NCBI GenBank assembly: GCA_033851265.1
Contig: JAWWOW010000006.1
Coordinates: 496,001-560,000 of the forward strand
DNA from: JAWWOW01 sp033851265
Lineage (GTDB): Bacteria > Actinomycetota > Actinomycetes > JAWWOW01
DNA: 64,000 nucleotides
Direction of reading: 5' to 3'
Each line of letters opens with the position of its first letter. Within the stretch, counting starts at the first letter, position 1. The translations under genes and the position numbers were made by a program. The notes under the pieces are model-generated. The model made no database searches and was not told the origin of the DNA. It saw only the letters and a list, made by a program, of their open reading frames with translations. Below are positions 57,865 to 64,000 of this stretch, one piece after another.

Positions 57865-57891
57865 CGCAGGTGGACACCCGACGGTCCCCTG

Positions 57892-57936
57892 TTCCGTCCT
57901 CTGCTCTGGTTCCGTGTGGGGTCCAGAGCAGAGCGC
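57892..57936. repeat. 45-bp repeat with internal hairpin, copy 2
   Basis: Exact second copy of 57820-57864 in direct orientation, including the 11-bp stem. It ends 39 bases from the stop of the minus-strand sigma-factor gene, for which it may act as a terminator. Confidence 0.85.
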
Positions 57937-57975
57937 AGCGGAAGGATGCTCCGGGTCGGCGGTACGTCGGGGGCG

Positions 57976-58956
57976 TTAGGCAGCGGGCTCGACGTACGGC
58001 GGGAGGCCGAACGCGGCAAACAGGCCGGTGTCGAGGAAGTGGTGCAACCCGACGAGCTTGTTGCCGGACACCTCGATGACCTGAAGAGCGAACGGCTCGA
58101 GGCGTCCAGACGGGGCCGGCTTGTAAGCGCCGAAACCTGCGCACCCGTTGGCGAACACCGGAAGCAACCGCGAGTCTTTGCAGCCGATCCCCTGCCCGAC
58201 GTACCACTTGGCCATCTCGGCCTTGTCGTGCAACCAGAGCGGGAACGGCGGCATCGTGAAGTTCGCGTCCTCGTGGATCAGCGACACCAGCGACTCGATG
58301 TCGTAACGCTCGAACGCGTCGACGTACCGCGCGAGCAGCGCCTGGTGCTCAGGGTCATCGACATGCGTCGGGCCCGACTCGGCGAGGTCGTTGTCGGCGA
58401 GAGTGGCCTTCGCGCGCTGCAGTGCGCTGTTTACCGACGCGACAGACGACTCGAGCAGCTCGGCGACCTCGGTCGCCTGCCAGCGCAGCACATCGCGCAG
58501 GATCAGCACGGCTCGCTGCTTGGGCGGCAGGTGCTGAAGGGCAGCAACGAACGCCAGCCGGATCGAGTCGCGTTGCGTCGCCAGCTCGGCGGGGTCGGCC
58601 TCGGGTGGGAGCACGCGTTCGTCGGCGATGGGCGAGACCCACTCGGTCTCCGGGATCGGGGCGGGCAACGGGGTGTCCGCCGACCACGGAGTCGACAGGT
58701 CCATCGGGACGGCGCGGCGCTGCGTCCCGCGGAGCATGTCGAGACACACGTTGGTCGCGATCCGGTAGAGCCAGGACCGCATGGAGGAGCGACCCTCGAA
58801 GCCGTCGATGCCTTTCCAGGCACGGACCATGGCCTCTTGCACGGCGTCCTCGGCTTCGAATCCGGAGCCGAGCATCCGGTAGCAGTAGCCGGTCAGCTCA
58901 CGCCGGTGTGCCTCGAGCTCGAGCTCGATCGGGCCGGCGTCGGAGTGCGTGGTCAT
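57976..58956 (-). CDS. ECF RNA polymerase sigma factor with SnoaL-like C-terminal domain (SigG/SigX5 type)
   Basis: About 326 residues from ATG at 58956; in-frame ATGs at 58965 and 58974 are equally placed. Region 2 is LTGYCYRMLGSGFEAEDAVQEAMVRAWKGIDGFEGRSSMRSWLYRIATNVCLDMLR. Region 4 is LQHLPPKQRAVLILRDVLRWQATEVAELLESSVASVNSALQRAKATL. The C-terminal 120 residues are an NTF2/SnoaL fold (YVDAFERYDIESLVSLIHEDANFTMPPFPLWLHDKAEMAKW) typical of the SigJ/SigG/ECF41-like classes, where the tail controls activity instead of an anti-sigma factor. No separate anti-sigma gene is adjacent, which agrees. Confidence 0.87.
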   Translation of the reverse strand: MTTHSDAGPIELELEAHRRELTGYCYRMLGSGFEAEDAVQEAMVRAWKGIDGFEGRSSMRSWLYRIATNVCLDMLRGTQRRAVPMDLSTPWSADTPLPAPIPETEWVSPIADERVLPPEADPAELATQRDSIRLAFVAALQHLPPKQRAVLILRDVLRWQATEVAELLESSVASVNSALQRAKATLADNDLAESGPTHVDDPEHQALLARYVDAFERYDIESLVSLIHEDANFTMPPFPLWLHDKAEMAKWYVGQGIGCKDSRLLPVFANGCAGFGAYKPAPSGRLEPFALQVIEVSGNKLVGLHHFLDTGLFAAFGLPPYVEPAA

Positions 58957-59019
58957 CGTCGCCATCGTAAGCATGACGTCTGACGGAGCCGAATCTCATC
59001 GGTGGGCCCGAGGAAGCGG

Positions 59020-59478
59020 CTAGTACGCGCGCGGCTCGTAGGAACGAATCGTCAGCGCTCGTTGCGCAACGGCGCGGGCGAGCTCGGTGATGGAGGCTTC
59101 GGCAGCAGTGAACGACGGGCGTGCGACGACCTCTTGGACGGCGAAGACGAAGCACTGCCGCCAGAAGGGCGAGGACGCGAGATCGAGGGCGGCGAGGCGT
59201 CGGCGTACCGACTCGAGCTCGTCGTCATCCTTGACTTCCTGATGAAGCCGGGCTTCGTCCCAGGTGAGCCAATGCTCGAGGTGGGCCCGCTGGTCGGCGG
59301 TCATGACCGCGACCCAGGCGACGAGGTTCCTGATGCCCGCGAAGCGTCCAGCGGGGGTGGGGACGGCGACCGTGCACTCAGGGCACGACACCATGACGGT
59401 GTCGAGCGCGGGGGAGGACCAGAAGAGTTCACCGCAACTACCACAAAGGGTGGGTAGCCGGGCGTCACTGCTGGGCAT
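59020..59478 (-). CDS. Zinc-ribbon protein of unknown function
   Basis: 152 residues from ATG at 59478 (MPSSDARL); further upstream the frame runs through the terminator at 59540-59567 and is not credible. Two Cys pairs, CGSCGELF and VSCPECTV, 21 residues apart form a probable zinc ribbon. The rest is helical (RNLVAWVAVMTADQRAHLEHWLTWDEARLHQEV, FWRQCFVFAVQEVVA). It is cytoplasmic. It follows bldC on the same strand but beyond a strong hairpin, so it probably has its own promoter. No family is recognised. Confidence 0.5.
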   Translation of the reverse strand: MPSSDARLPTLCGSCGELFWSSPALDTVMVSCPECTVAVPTPAGRFAGIRNLVAWVAVMTADQRAHLEHWLTWDEARLHQEVKDDDELESVRRRLAALDLASSPFWRQCFVFAVQEVVARPSFTAAEASITELARAVAQRALTIRSYEPRAY

Positions 59479-59539
59479 CAGTGCCGATCCGGGCAGTCCA
59501 TTAGCAGCCACGGTAGTGCCGCCGACGGGAACGGCACGA

Positions 59540-59567
59540 TCGGTAGGGAGCCAGGGCTCCCTACCGA
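59540..59567 (-). terminator. Strong hairpin after bldC
   Basis: TCGGTAGGGAGCC and its exact complement with a two-base centre (a 12-bp stem with a four-base loop in practice). It begins 16 bases beyond the bldC stop at 59584. The long GC-rich stem is the best terminator in the window; there is no clear T-run. Confidence 0.65.
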
Positions 59568-59583
59568 CGAGCACCGTGGTAGA

Positions 59584-59793
59584 TCAGCCCTCGGAGGAGC
59601 GCGGGGCGGGGATGCCGGCGAGCAGCGCCCGGACCTCAGCCTCGCGGTAGCGGCGGTGGCCGCCAAGGGTGCGGATGCAGGTCAGCTTGCCGGCCTGCGC
59701 CCAGCGGGTGACCGTCTTGGGGTCCACGCGGAAAAGGGTGGCCACCTCGGACGGGCTGAGCAGGGACTCGGTGGGAGTGATGGTGCGGGTCAT
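59584..59793 (-). CDS. bldC: BldC-type MerR-like DNA-binding regulator
   Basis: 69 residues from ATG at 59793 with GGGAAGGA seven bases upstream. Nearly the whole protein is the BldC winged-helix module: LLSPSEVATLFRVDPKTVTRWAQAGKLTCIRTLGGHRRYREAEVRALLAGIP. In Streptomyces BldC is a developmental regulator that binds DNA as head-to-tail multimers on direct repeats and represses early entry into sporulation. Homologues occur in many non-sporulating Actinomycetota. It has no dimerisation coiled coil. The 222-base upstream gap, shared with the gene at 60016, should contain its promoter. Confidence 0.93.
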   Translation of the reverse strand: MTRTITPTESLLSPSEVATLFRVDPKTVTRWAQAGKLTCIRTLGGHRRYREAEVRALLAGIPAPRSSEG

Positions 59794-59964
59794 GGTGGTC
59801 CTTCCCTACGGCTTGCGGTGCCTTGTAGCCAAATGATCGACCGCGCCCGGCTTTTCCCACATGGCTAATACGGGTCATTTGCCGGGCCATATTTTCGGGC
59901 GAATTCCGGTGCGTCTCCCTTGCGCCACACCCGCCCCAGGGCGCATTGTGGTCGTACGTGCACA

Positions 59965-59980
59965 GACAGTGATTACTGTC
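59965..59980. promoter_or_regulatory. Operator-like inverted repeat GACAGT-N4-ACTGTC
   Basis: Perfect 6-bp arms around GATT, 36 bases before the start of the gene at 60016 and 172 bases from bldC. The position near a start codon and the symmetrical shape fit a repressor site; the protein that would bind it is unknown. Confidence 0.35.
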
Positions 59981-60015
59981 CGTATTGGAGCTCAGTCCAG
60001 CCGGGAGGCAATCGA

Positions 60016-60270
60016 ATGGCGAAGAAGTCGGCGAAGACGACGGTCCGACCCCATTTGACCGCCCTGTACGAGCTCGACGACGACGGGCTGACCTGGACCA
60101 TCCGCATCGCGACCGATGCCGGCGAGTTCGCCGCGACGGCGAACCGGCTCCAAGACGTCGAGGCCCGCGCGTGCCAGACCATCCGCGCGGTTCTCGACCT
60201 GGATGCCGCCGACTACGACCTCACCCTCGAGCACGTGCTGAACCTGGACAGCCCCGCCTCCGTGCGCTGA
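60016..60270 (+). CDS. Small protein with a HicB-like beta-alpha pattern
   Basis: 84 residues from ATG at 60016 with GGGAGGC seven bases upstream. The pattern YELDDDGLTWTIRIATDAGEFAATANRLQDVEARACQTIRAVLDLDAADYDL resembles the partially degraded RNase-H-like fold of HicB antitoxins (three strands then a helix). No HicA toxin or C-terminal DNA-binding helix accompanies it. A preceding inverted repeat (59965-59980) may control it. Function not assigned. Confidence 0.55.
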   Translation: MAKKSAKTTVRPHLTALYELDDDGLTWTIRIATDAGEFAATANRLQDVEARACQTIRAVLDLDAADYDLTLEHVLNLDSPASVR

Positions 60271-60403
60271 CCGCTCGGGCAATACAGCTCTTTCCTCGAC
60301 CGGGGCGACATCCTGCGCGGCCTCTCGACCGTTAGCGTGTCGGGGGCGAGGCGAAGGACGCCGCAGCCCGACATCGAACTACTCGTCGTGGAGGAGTACG
60401 CCC

Positions 60404-61162
60404 GTGCGATCGGTCGCTGAGCTCCGCGCGGTAGCGCAGCCGGTTGGGCTGCTCGAGCGGCGTAGCGCGGAGCACTGGGCCGGACGTTTGTACATGCGTC
60501 GCATCTCGCCGTACTTCACCGCACTTCTTGCACGTACGTCGATCGCGCCGAACGTCGTCACCGGCTTCATGATGTTGTCCGGCATCGGCGCTGGTGCGGT
60601 TCTTCTGGTCGACGGACTCAACGGGGCGCTCGCCTGCGCGGTCCTCGTGCAGCTGTATCTGTTGCTCGACTGCTCTGACGGCGAGCTGGCGCGGTGGACC
60701 AGTCAGACGAGCATGACCGGCGTCTACCTCGATCGGGTCGGCCACTACGTCGCCGAGGCGGCGCTCCTCACCGGGCTCGGTGCGCGCGCGGCTAACGGTG
60801 ATACGGATGGCTGGATGGTCTTGGGCCTGGTCGCCGCGTTGTGCGCGACGCTCGGCAAGGCCGAGACCGACCTCGTCGACATCGCCCGGGCGCGCACCGG
60901 CCTCCAACCCAGCGTCGAGCAGGACGCCGAGCCGCGCAATCGCCGGATCCGGACGCTACGACGGGTCGCGTCGGCGCTGCGCGTGCACCGCATCACGCAC
61001 GCGATCGAGCTGTCCTTGCTCATCGTGGCGGCAGCCGTCTACGACTCGGTCGCTGGTGGCCTCGGCGCGACCCGTGTTCTCACTGCTGCCTGCGCCGTCG
61101 TCGCCGGTGTGCTCGTCGTCGTACACCTGGTCAGCATCCTGGCGTCCTCGCGTCTACCCTGA
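60404..61162 (+). CDS. CDP-alcohol phosphotransferase family protein with altered fourth Asp
   Basis: 252 residues from GTG at 60404 with GGAGGA eight bases upstream. About six membrane helices. The family motif D-x2-D-G-x2-A-R-x8-G-x3-D-x3-D is present as D89-C-S-D92-G-E-L-A-R97, G106, D110, but the last Asp, the presumed base, is His114 (LDRVGHYVAEA). The family transfers a phospho-alcohol from a CDP-alcohol to another alcohol at the membrane. The neighbouring nucleotidyltransferase and glycerol-1-phosphate-dehydrogenase-like genes could make the CDP-polyol donor. The GT2 gene starts seven bases downstream. Confidence 0.82.
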   Translation: MRSVAELRAVAQPVGLLERRSAEHWAGRLYMRRISPYFTALLARTSIAPNVVTGFMMLSGIGAGAVLLVDGLNGALACAVLVQLYLLLDCSDGELARWTSQTSMTGVYLDRVGHYVAEAALLTGLGARAANGDTDGWMVLGLVAALCATLGKAETDLVDIARARTGLQPSVEQDAEPRNRRIRTLRRVASALRVHRITHAIELSLLIVAAAVYDSVAGGLGATRVLTAACAVVAGVLVVVHLVSILASSRLP

Positions 61163-61169
61163 CCGGACC

Positions 61170-62030
61170 TTGCCCAAGATCTCCTGCGTCGTCCTGACTC
61201 GGGGCGACCGTCCCGTCGAACTCGAACGAGCCTGCCGGCGCGTGCTCGCGCAAGAGGACGTGGACGTCGAGCTGATCGTGGTGGTCAACGGCGGCACCGT
61301 GGATGCGCCGATCCCCGGCGCTCAGGTCATCGAACTGCCCGAGAACATCGGCGTACCGGCGGGACGCAACCATGGTGTCGCGTGCTGCACCTATGACGTC
61401 GTGCTGTTTCTCGATGACGACGGCTACTACCCGTCGCCCCGGCTGGCGGCGCACGTGCGCGAAGAGTTCGCCGCGGATCCGCGGCTGGGCATCATCTCGT
61501 TCCGCATTCAGGACCCGGGCGGTGCACCGGCACAGCGGCGTCACGTGCCCCGGCTGCGCGCCGGAAATCCCCTGCGCTCCTCGGACGTCACAACGTTCCT
61601 CGGTGGTGCGTGTGCCGTGTCGCGCGCGGTGTTCGAAGAAGTCGGCGGTTATCCGGAGAACTTCTTCTACTGCCACGAAGAGACCGACTTCGCCTGGCGG
61701 GCGCTGGACGCCGGTTACCGCATCAGCTACGACGCCGACGCCGTGCTGCACCACCCGGCGCTCCCCCCGACGCAACGCGAGGCGTTTCTCCGGCTGGACG
61801 GGCGCAATCGTGCGTTCCTCGCGCGCCGCAACCTGCCGTGGCTCATCGCCGTCCCGTACCTCGCAAACTGGGCCGTGATCACTGCGGTGCGGGCGCGGTC
61901 GTGGCGGGCTTTCCTGGCGTGGACCGGTGGACTGCGGCGCGGCCTCGTCGAGACGTGCGGTGAGCGGCGGCCGATCAAGTGGCGGACGGTGTGGCGGATG
62001 ACTCGGCTCGGCCGGCCACCGCTGTTGTGA
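61170..62030 (+). CDS. Glycosyltransferase family 2
   Basis: 286 residues from TTG at 61170 (LPKISCVVLTRGDRP), seven bases after the previous stop; the frame is open much further upstream only as a shadow. GT-A motifs: CVVLTRGDRPVELERAC, VVVNGG, LPENIGVPAGRNHGVA, metal site LFLDDDGYYPS, and FLGGACAVSRAVFEEVGGYPENFFYCHEETDFAWRALDAGY. The partner phosphotransferase suggests it acts on a polyol-phosphate lipid or polymer. It is convergent with the next gene (12-base gap). Confidence 0.83.
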   Translation: MPKISCVVLTRGDRPVELERACRRVLAQEDVDVELIVVVNGGTVDAPIPGAQVIELPENIGVPAGRNHGVACCTYDVVLFLDDDGYYPSPRLAAHVREEFAADPRLGIISFRIQDPGGAPAQRRHVPRLRAGNPLRSSDVTTFLGGACAVSRAVFEEVGGYPENFFYCHEETDFAWRALDAGYRISYDADAVLHHPALPPTQREAFLRLDGRNRAFLARRNLPWLIAVPYLANWAVITAVRARSWRAFLAWTGGLRRGLVETCGERRPIKWRTVWRMTRLGRPPLL

Positions 62031-62042
62031 TCAGCAGCGCAG

Positions 62043-63101
62043 TCAGCGCTTGTAACTGTCGATGAAATCCTCGAGTCGTTTGCGTACCTGCTCATGGTCG
62101 AGGGCCAGGTGTTCGAGGATCGTGTAGCGATCCGGCCGTGTTGTTGGAGCGTGTACGACCGCCGCGGCGAACTGCTCGACCGTGAGCCCGACATCCTCCG
62201 GCAGCCTCGGCAAGCCGTGTCGCCACAGGCACTCATCGAGTTGCGCGGCAAGCGACTCGTCGTCGCGGAGGTACGCCGCGAACAGCGCGCCGACTCCGGC
62301 CAGCTCGCCGTGATTGCTGGTGCCGGGATACAAATCATTGACCGCGTGCAGGATCTCGTGGTCGGAGCCACTGCACGGTCGGCTGCTGCCGGCGACCGAC
62401 ATCGCCAACCCGGACAACACGAGCGCCTCGGCGAGTGCGATTAGGAACGCGTCGTCGTCGATGCCGTCGGTGCGATGCAGGATCTCCTCGGCGGCTGTCC
62501 GCGCGAAGGTCACGGCGAGTCCATCGACGTGTTCGCCGCGTTCGCGTTCCGCGAGCCGCCAGTCGGCGATCGCGGACAGGTTGCTGATTGCGTCACCGAT
62601 ACCGGAGCGGCGCATGCGCGCTGGGCTGCGGCGGACATGGTCGATGTCGACGACCACAGCAATCGGCATCTGTACGCCGTACGAGCCCTTGCGTCCGCGA
62701 TGCTCGAGCGACGCCACCGGCGAGGCGATGCCGTCGTGCGCGAGGTTCGTCGGGACGGCAACCATCGGCAGGCCGGTCAGCGTCGCCGCCCACTTGGCAG
62801 TGTCGAGGATCCGCCCGCCACCGATGCCGACGAGCGCGTCGTAGAACCCGCCGCGCAGCTTGTCGGCAAGCGCGTTCGCCGACTCGATGGTGCCGCCCTC
62901 GACGGGCCAGATCACGGCGTTGGCACAGCTCGGCCCGACGATGGCGGCGATCTCCTCACCCTGTCCCGGACCGACGACGATCGCGACGTGGCCGCCCGCG
63001 GAGATGCGTCGGTCCGCGAGCAGCGGCGCCAGCCCGGCGATCGCACCGGCGCGGATGTCGATGGTCAGCGGCGCGCCGATCATGCGTGTCAGTAGCGGCA
63101 T
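62043..63101 (-). CDS. Glycerol-1-phosphate-dehydrogenase-like (iron-containing alcohol dehydrogenase family) enzyme
   Basis: 352 residues from ATG at 63101. NAD(P)-binding GIGGGRILDTAKWAA (92-106), then PMVAVPTNLAHDGIASPVASL (112-132), the hallmark of sn-glycerol-1-phosphate dehydrogenases such as AraM/EgsA. Metal ligands are probably D170 (GIGDAISN), H248 (SGSDHEILH) and H264 (SNHGEL). Family members reduce dihydroxyacetone phosphate to G1P; a different ketose phosphate is possible. It shares 13 bases with the upstream nucleotidyltransferase gene, so they are translated together. Confidence 0.8.
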   Translation of the reverse strand: MPLLTRMIGAPLTIDIRAGAIAGLAPLLADRRISAGGHVAIVVGPGQGEEIAAIVGPSCANAVIWPVEGGTIESANALADKLRGGFYDALVGIGGGRILDTAKWAATLTGLPMVAVPTNLAHDGIASPVASLEHRGRKGSYGVQMPIAVVVDIDHVRRSPARMRRSGIGDAISNLSAIADWRLAERERGEHVDGLAVTFARTAAEEILHRTDGIDDDAFLIALAEALVLSGLAMSVAGSSRPCSGSDHEILHAVNDLYPGTSNHGELAGVGALFAAYLRDDESLAAQLDECLWRHGLPRLPEDVGLTVEQFAAAVVHAPTTRPDRYTILEHLALDHEQVRKRLEDFIDSYKR

Positions 63102-63820
63102 GCGATCTCCCGTGCCCGCGCCAGGTCGTCGTGGTTGTCCACTTCGACCCAGTCAACGACACCGATCGGTGCGACGCGCACGTCACCGCCGTTTTCGGCC
63201 AGCTCCTGGTAGCCGTCCTCGTAGTAGAGACCGGGGTCGCGGCGCCATACCGCTTCCAGCGCAGCGGCGAGCGGCTCAGCGGCGGCTGGCTCGATCACGG
63301 TCACGCCGATGTACTCCCCTGCAGCCTCGGCCGGGTCGATCGCCTTGTTGATGCGGCGCATCGAGCCGTCGTCGCCGAGGACGATCTTCATCTCTTCATC
63401 GCGAAGCTGCTTGCGGTCGTCCATCGCGAGGAGGACGTCCGGGCCCCGCGCCGACAGGAGACTCGCTTCGACGCTCGCCGGGTGAACCGTGTCGCCGTTG
63501 CACAACAACACACCTTCGCCGAAATGCTTGCGTGCACACCAGAGCGAGTAGGCGTTGTTCCAGGTTTCCCCTTTGTCGTTGAAGACGAGCTCGAGTTGCA
63601 CGCCATGGCGACGTTGCAGCTCCGGAACACGCTCCTCTATTCGTTCGGCGGCGAAACCGGTCACGACAACGACGTCGTCGATGCCGACGGAGCGCAGGTT
63701 GGCCAGGACCACATCGAGAATCGTGCGGTCGCCGGCGACCTCGAGCAGCGTCTTGGGCAGCGCGTCGGTCAACGGCTGCAGCCGCCGACCGGTGCCGGCC
63801 GCGAGCACCATGCCGATCAT
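63089..63820 (-). CDS. Sugar- or polyol-phosphate nucleotidyltransferase
   Basis: 243 residues from ATG at 63820. The first residues MIGMVLAAGTGRRLQPLTDALPKTLLEVAG form the pyrophosphorylase loop. LLCNGDTVHPASVE gives the metal Asp, and VDWVEVDNHDDLARAREI matches the C-terminal motif of phosphocholine cytidylyltransferase-type (LicC-like) NTP transferases. Given its neighbours a CTP-dependent reaction making CDP-glycerol or a similar CDP-polyol is expected, but the base specificity cannot be read. It is co-translated with the dehydrogenase gene downstream. Confidence 0.8.
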   Translation of the reverse strand: MIGMVLAAGTGRRLQPLTDALPKTLLEVAGDRTILDVVLANLRSVGIDDVVVVTGFAAERIEERVPELQRRHGVQLELVFNDKGETWNNAYSLWCARKHFGEGVLLCNGDTVHPASVEASLLSARGPDVLLAMDDRKQLRDEEMKIVLGDDGSMRRINKAIDPAEAAGEYIGVTVIEPAAAEPLAAALEAVWRRDPGLYYEDGYQELAENGGDVRVAPIGVVDWVEVDNHDDLARAREIACRY

Positions 63821-63839
63821 CGGTGCACCAACGTGCCGA

Positions 63840-64000
63840 TCATTCGTCTTCGTCCTGTTCGTCTTCGTAGAGCGCGGGGCGCTGCGCCTGGCTGAAGCGG
63901 AGCCAGCCGACCGTACTCTCGACAAGGTAGACCGCAGCCAGCACCACTGCGGCCGTCGCCATCGCTTCGCGGAGCCCACCAGCGACCGCGAACACATAAG
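63840..64000 (-). CDS. C-terminal end of a membrane protein (partial)
   Basis: 52 codons in the minus frame ending with TGA at 63840-63842; the 5' part is outside the window. The visible part is a membrane helix (YVFAVAGGLREAMATAAVVLAAVYLVESTVGWL), then FSQAQRPALYEDEQDEDE, an acidic cytoplasmic tail. It lies 19 bases upstream of the nucleotidyltransferase start and so is probably in its operon. Function cannot be told from this part. Confidence 0.45.
   Translation of the reverse strand, partial: YVFAVAGGLREAMATAAVVLAAVYLVESTVGWLRFSQAQRPALYEDEQDEDE

Noticed and set aside
57796..58983. 395-codon plus-strand frame opposite the sigma factor gene
   Set aside because: Composition is antisense-like and it runs through the hairpin repeats; the sigma-70 regions on the other strand are unmistakable.
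62588..63895. 435-codon plus-strand frame across the dehydrogenase and nucleotidyltransferase
   Set aside because: Arg-rich shadow of two well-defined minus-strand enzymes.
1..64000. CRISPR arrays, tRNA or rRNA genes, insertion sequences, prophage genes
   Set aside because: Looked for across the window; no repeat-spacer pattern, cloverleaf, transposase, integrase or phage structural protein was recognised.

Overview
High-GC Actinomycetota chromosome. The support is a BldC-type regulator with the classic RVDPKTVTRW/GGHRRYREAEVRALL core (59584-59793), the mycobacterial-style pair DUF3263 protein plus LytR_C (VirR-like) protein (5772-6731), an AbiEi/DUF559-type protein, frequent GTG/TTG starts, and LPxTG-type surface proteins. 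The genus cannot be fixed from sequence alone; a free-living high-GC actinomycete such as the Nocardioidaceae is plausible but unproven. I saw no rRNA, tRNA, CRISPR array, integrase or transposase.

Layout. (1) 1-6.8 kb: envelope and housekeeping odds and ends: small membrane proteins, an AbiEi-like protein and a secreted Asp-box protein bracketed by two copies of a 58-bp palindromic repeat, two NTF2-fold proteins, DUF3263-VirR. (2) 6.9-44.5 kb: a large capsule/exopolysaccharide locus. It holds an LPFTG surface protein, a DUF4012 membrane protein, a CapD/FlaA1-type dehydratase, heparinase II/III-like protein plus bi-domain oxidoreductase, and a translationally coupled aminotransferase-HAD-ATP-grasp-PglC-like-GT4-AsnB operon. 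It also has eight glycosyltransferases, a Wzy-like polymerase, a Wzx-like flippase, a second ATP-grasp/methyltransferase/HAD set, an O-acyltransferase, FdtC/FdtA-like fusion plus FdtB-like aminotransferase, WecC, WecB and a Wzz/BY-kinase. A Wzb-like phosphatase follows at 45.8 kb. Together these could make activated amino sugars (bacillosamine-like, 3-amino-3,6-dideoxyhexose, ManNAcA), build a lipid-linked unit, flip and polymerise it. (3) 46.4-53.8 kb: two tandem secreted HEWSH proteins (candidate minimal zinc peptidases), an LPHTG-anchored ice-binding-type protein, a PAS-PAS-GGDEF(degenerate)-EAL protein with a recombinase-like tail, a divergent PAS-LuxR regulator, and two paralogous helical proteins that flank this block. 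Short motifs are shared between these promoters. (4) 53.9-59.8 kb: sulfatase, M16 peptidase fused to a TM and septum-formation-like domain, STAS-like protein set among hairpins, ECF sigma factor with SnoaL tail, BldC. (5) 60.0-64.0 kb: a polyol-phosphate locus: CDP-alcohol phosphotransferase, GT2, glycerol-1-phosphate-dehydrogenase-like enzyme, nucleotidyltransferase and the end of a membrane protein.

The most unusual signals are the HEWSH pair, the c-di-GMP/ice-binding block with shared promoter motifs and a perfect 15-bp inverted repeat, the G1P-type CDP-alcohol locus whose phosphotransferase has His at the fourth Asp position, the two ATP-grasp/HAD modules in one capsule locus, and the M16-septum fusion. 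No gap longer than 300 bases lacks a feature.
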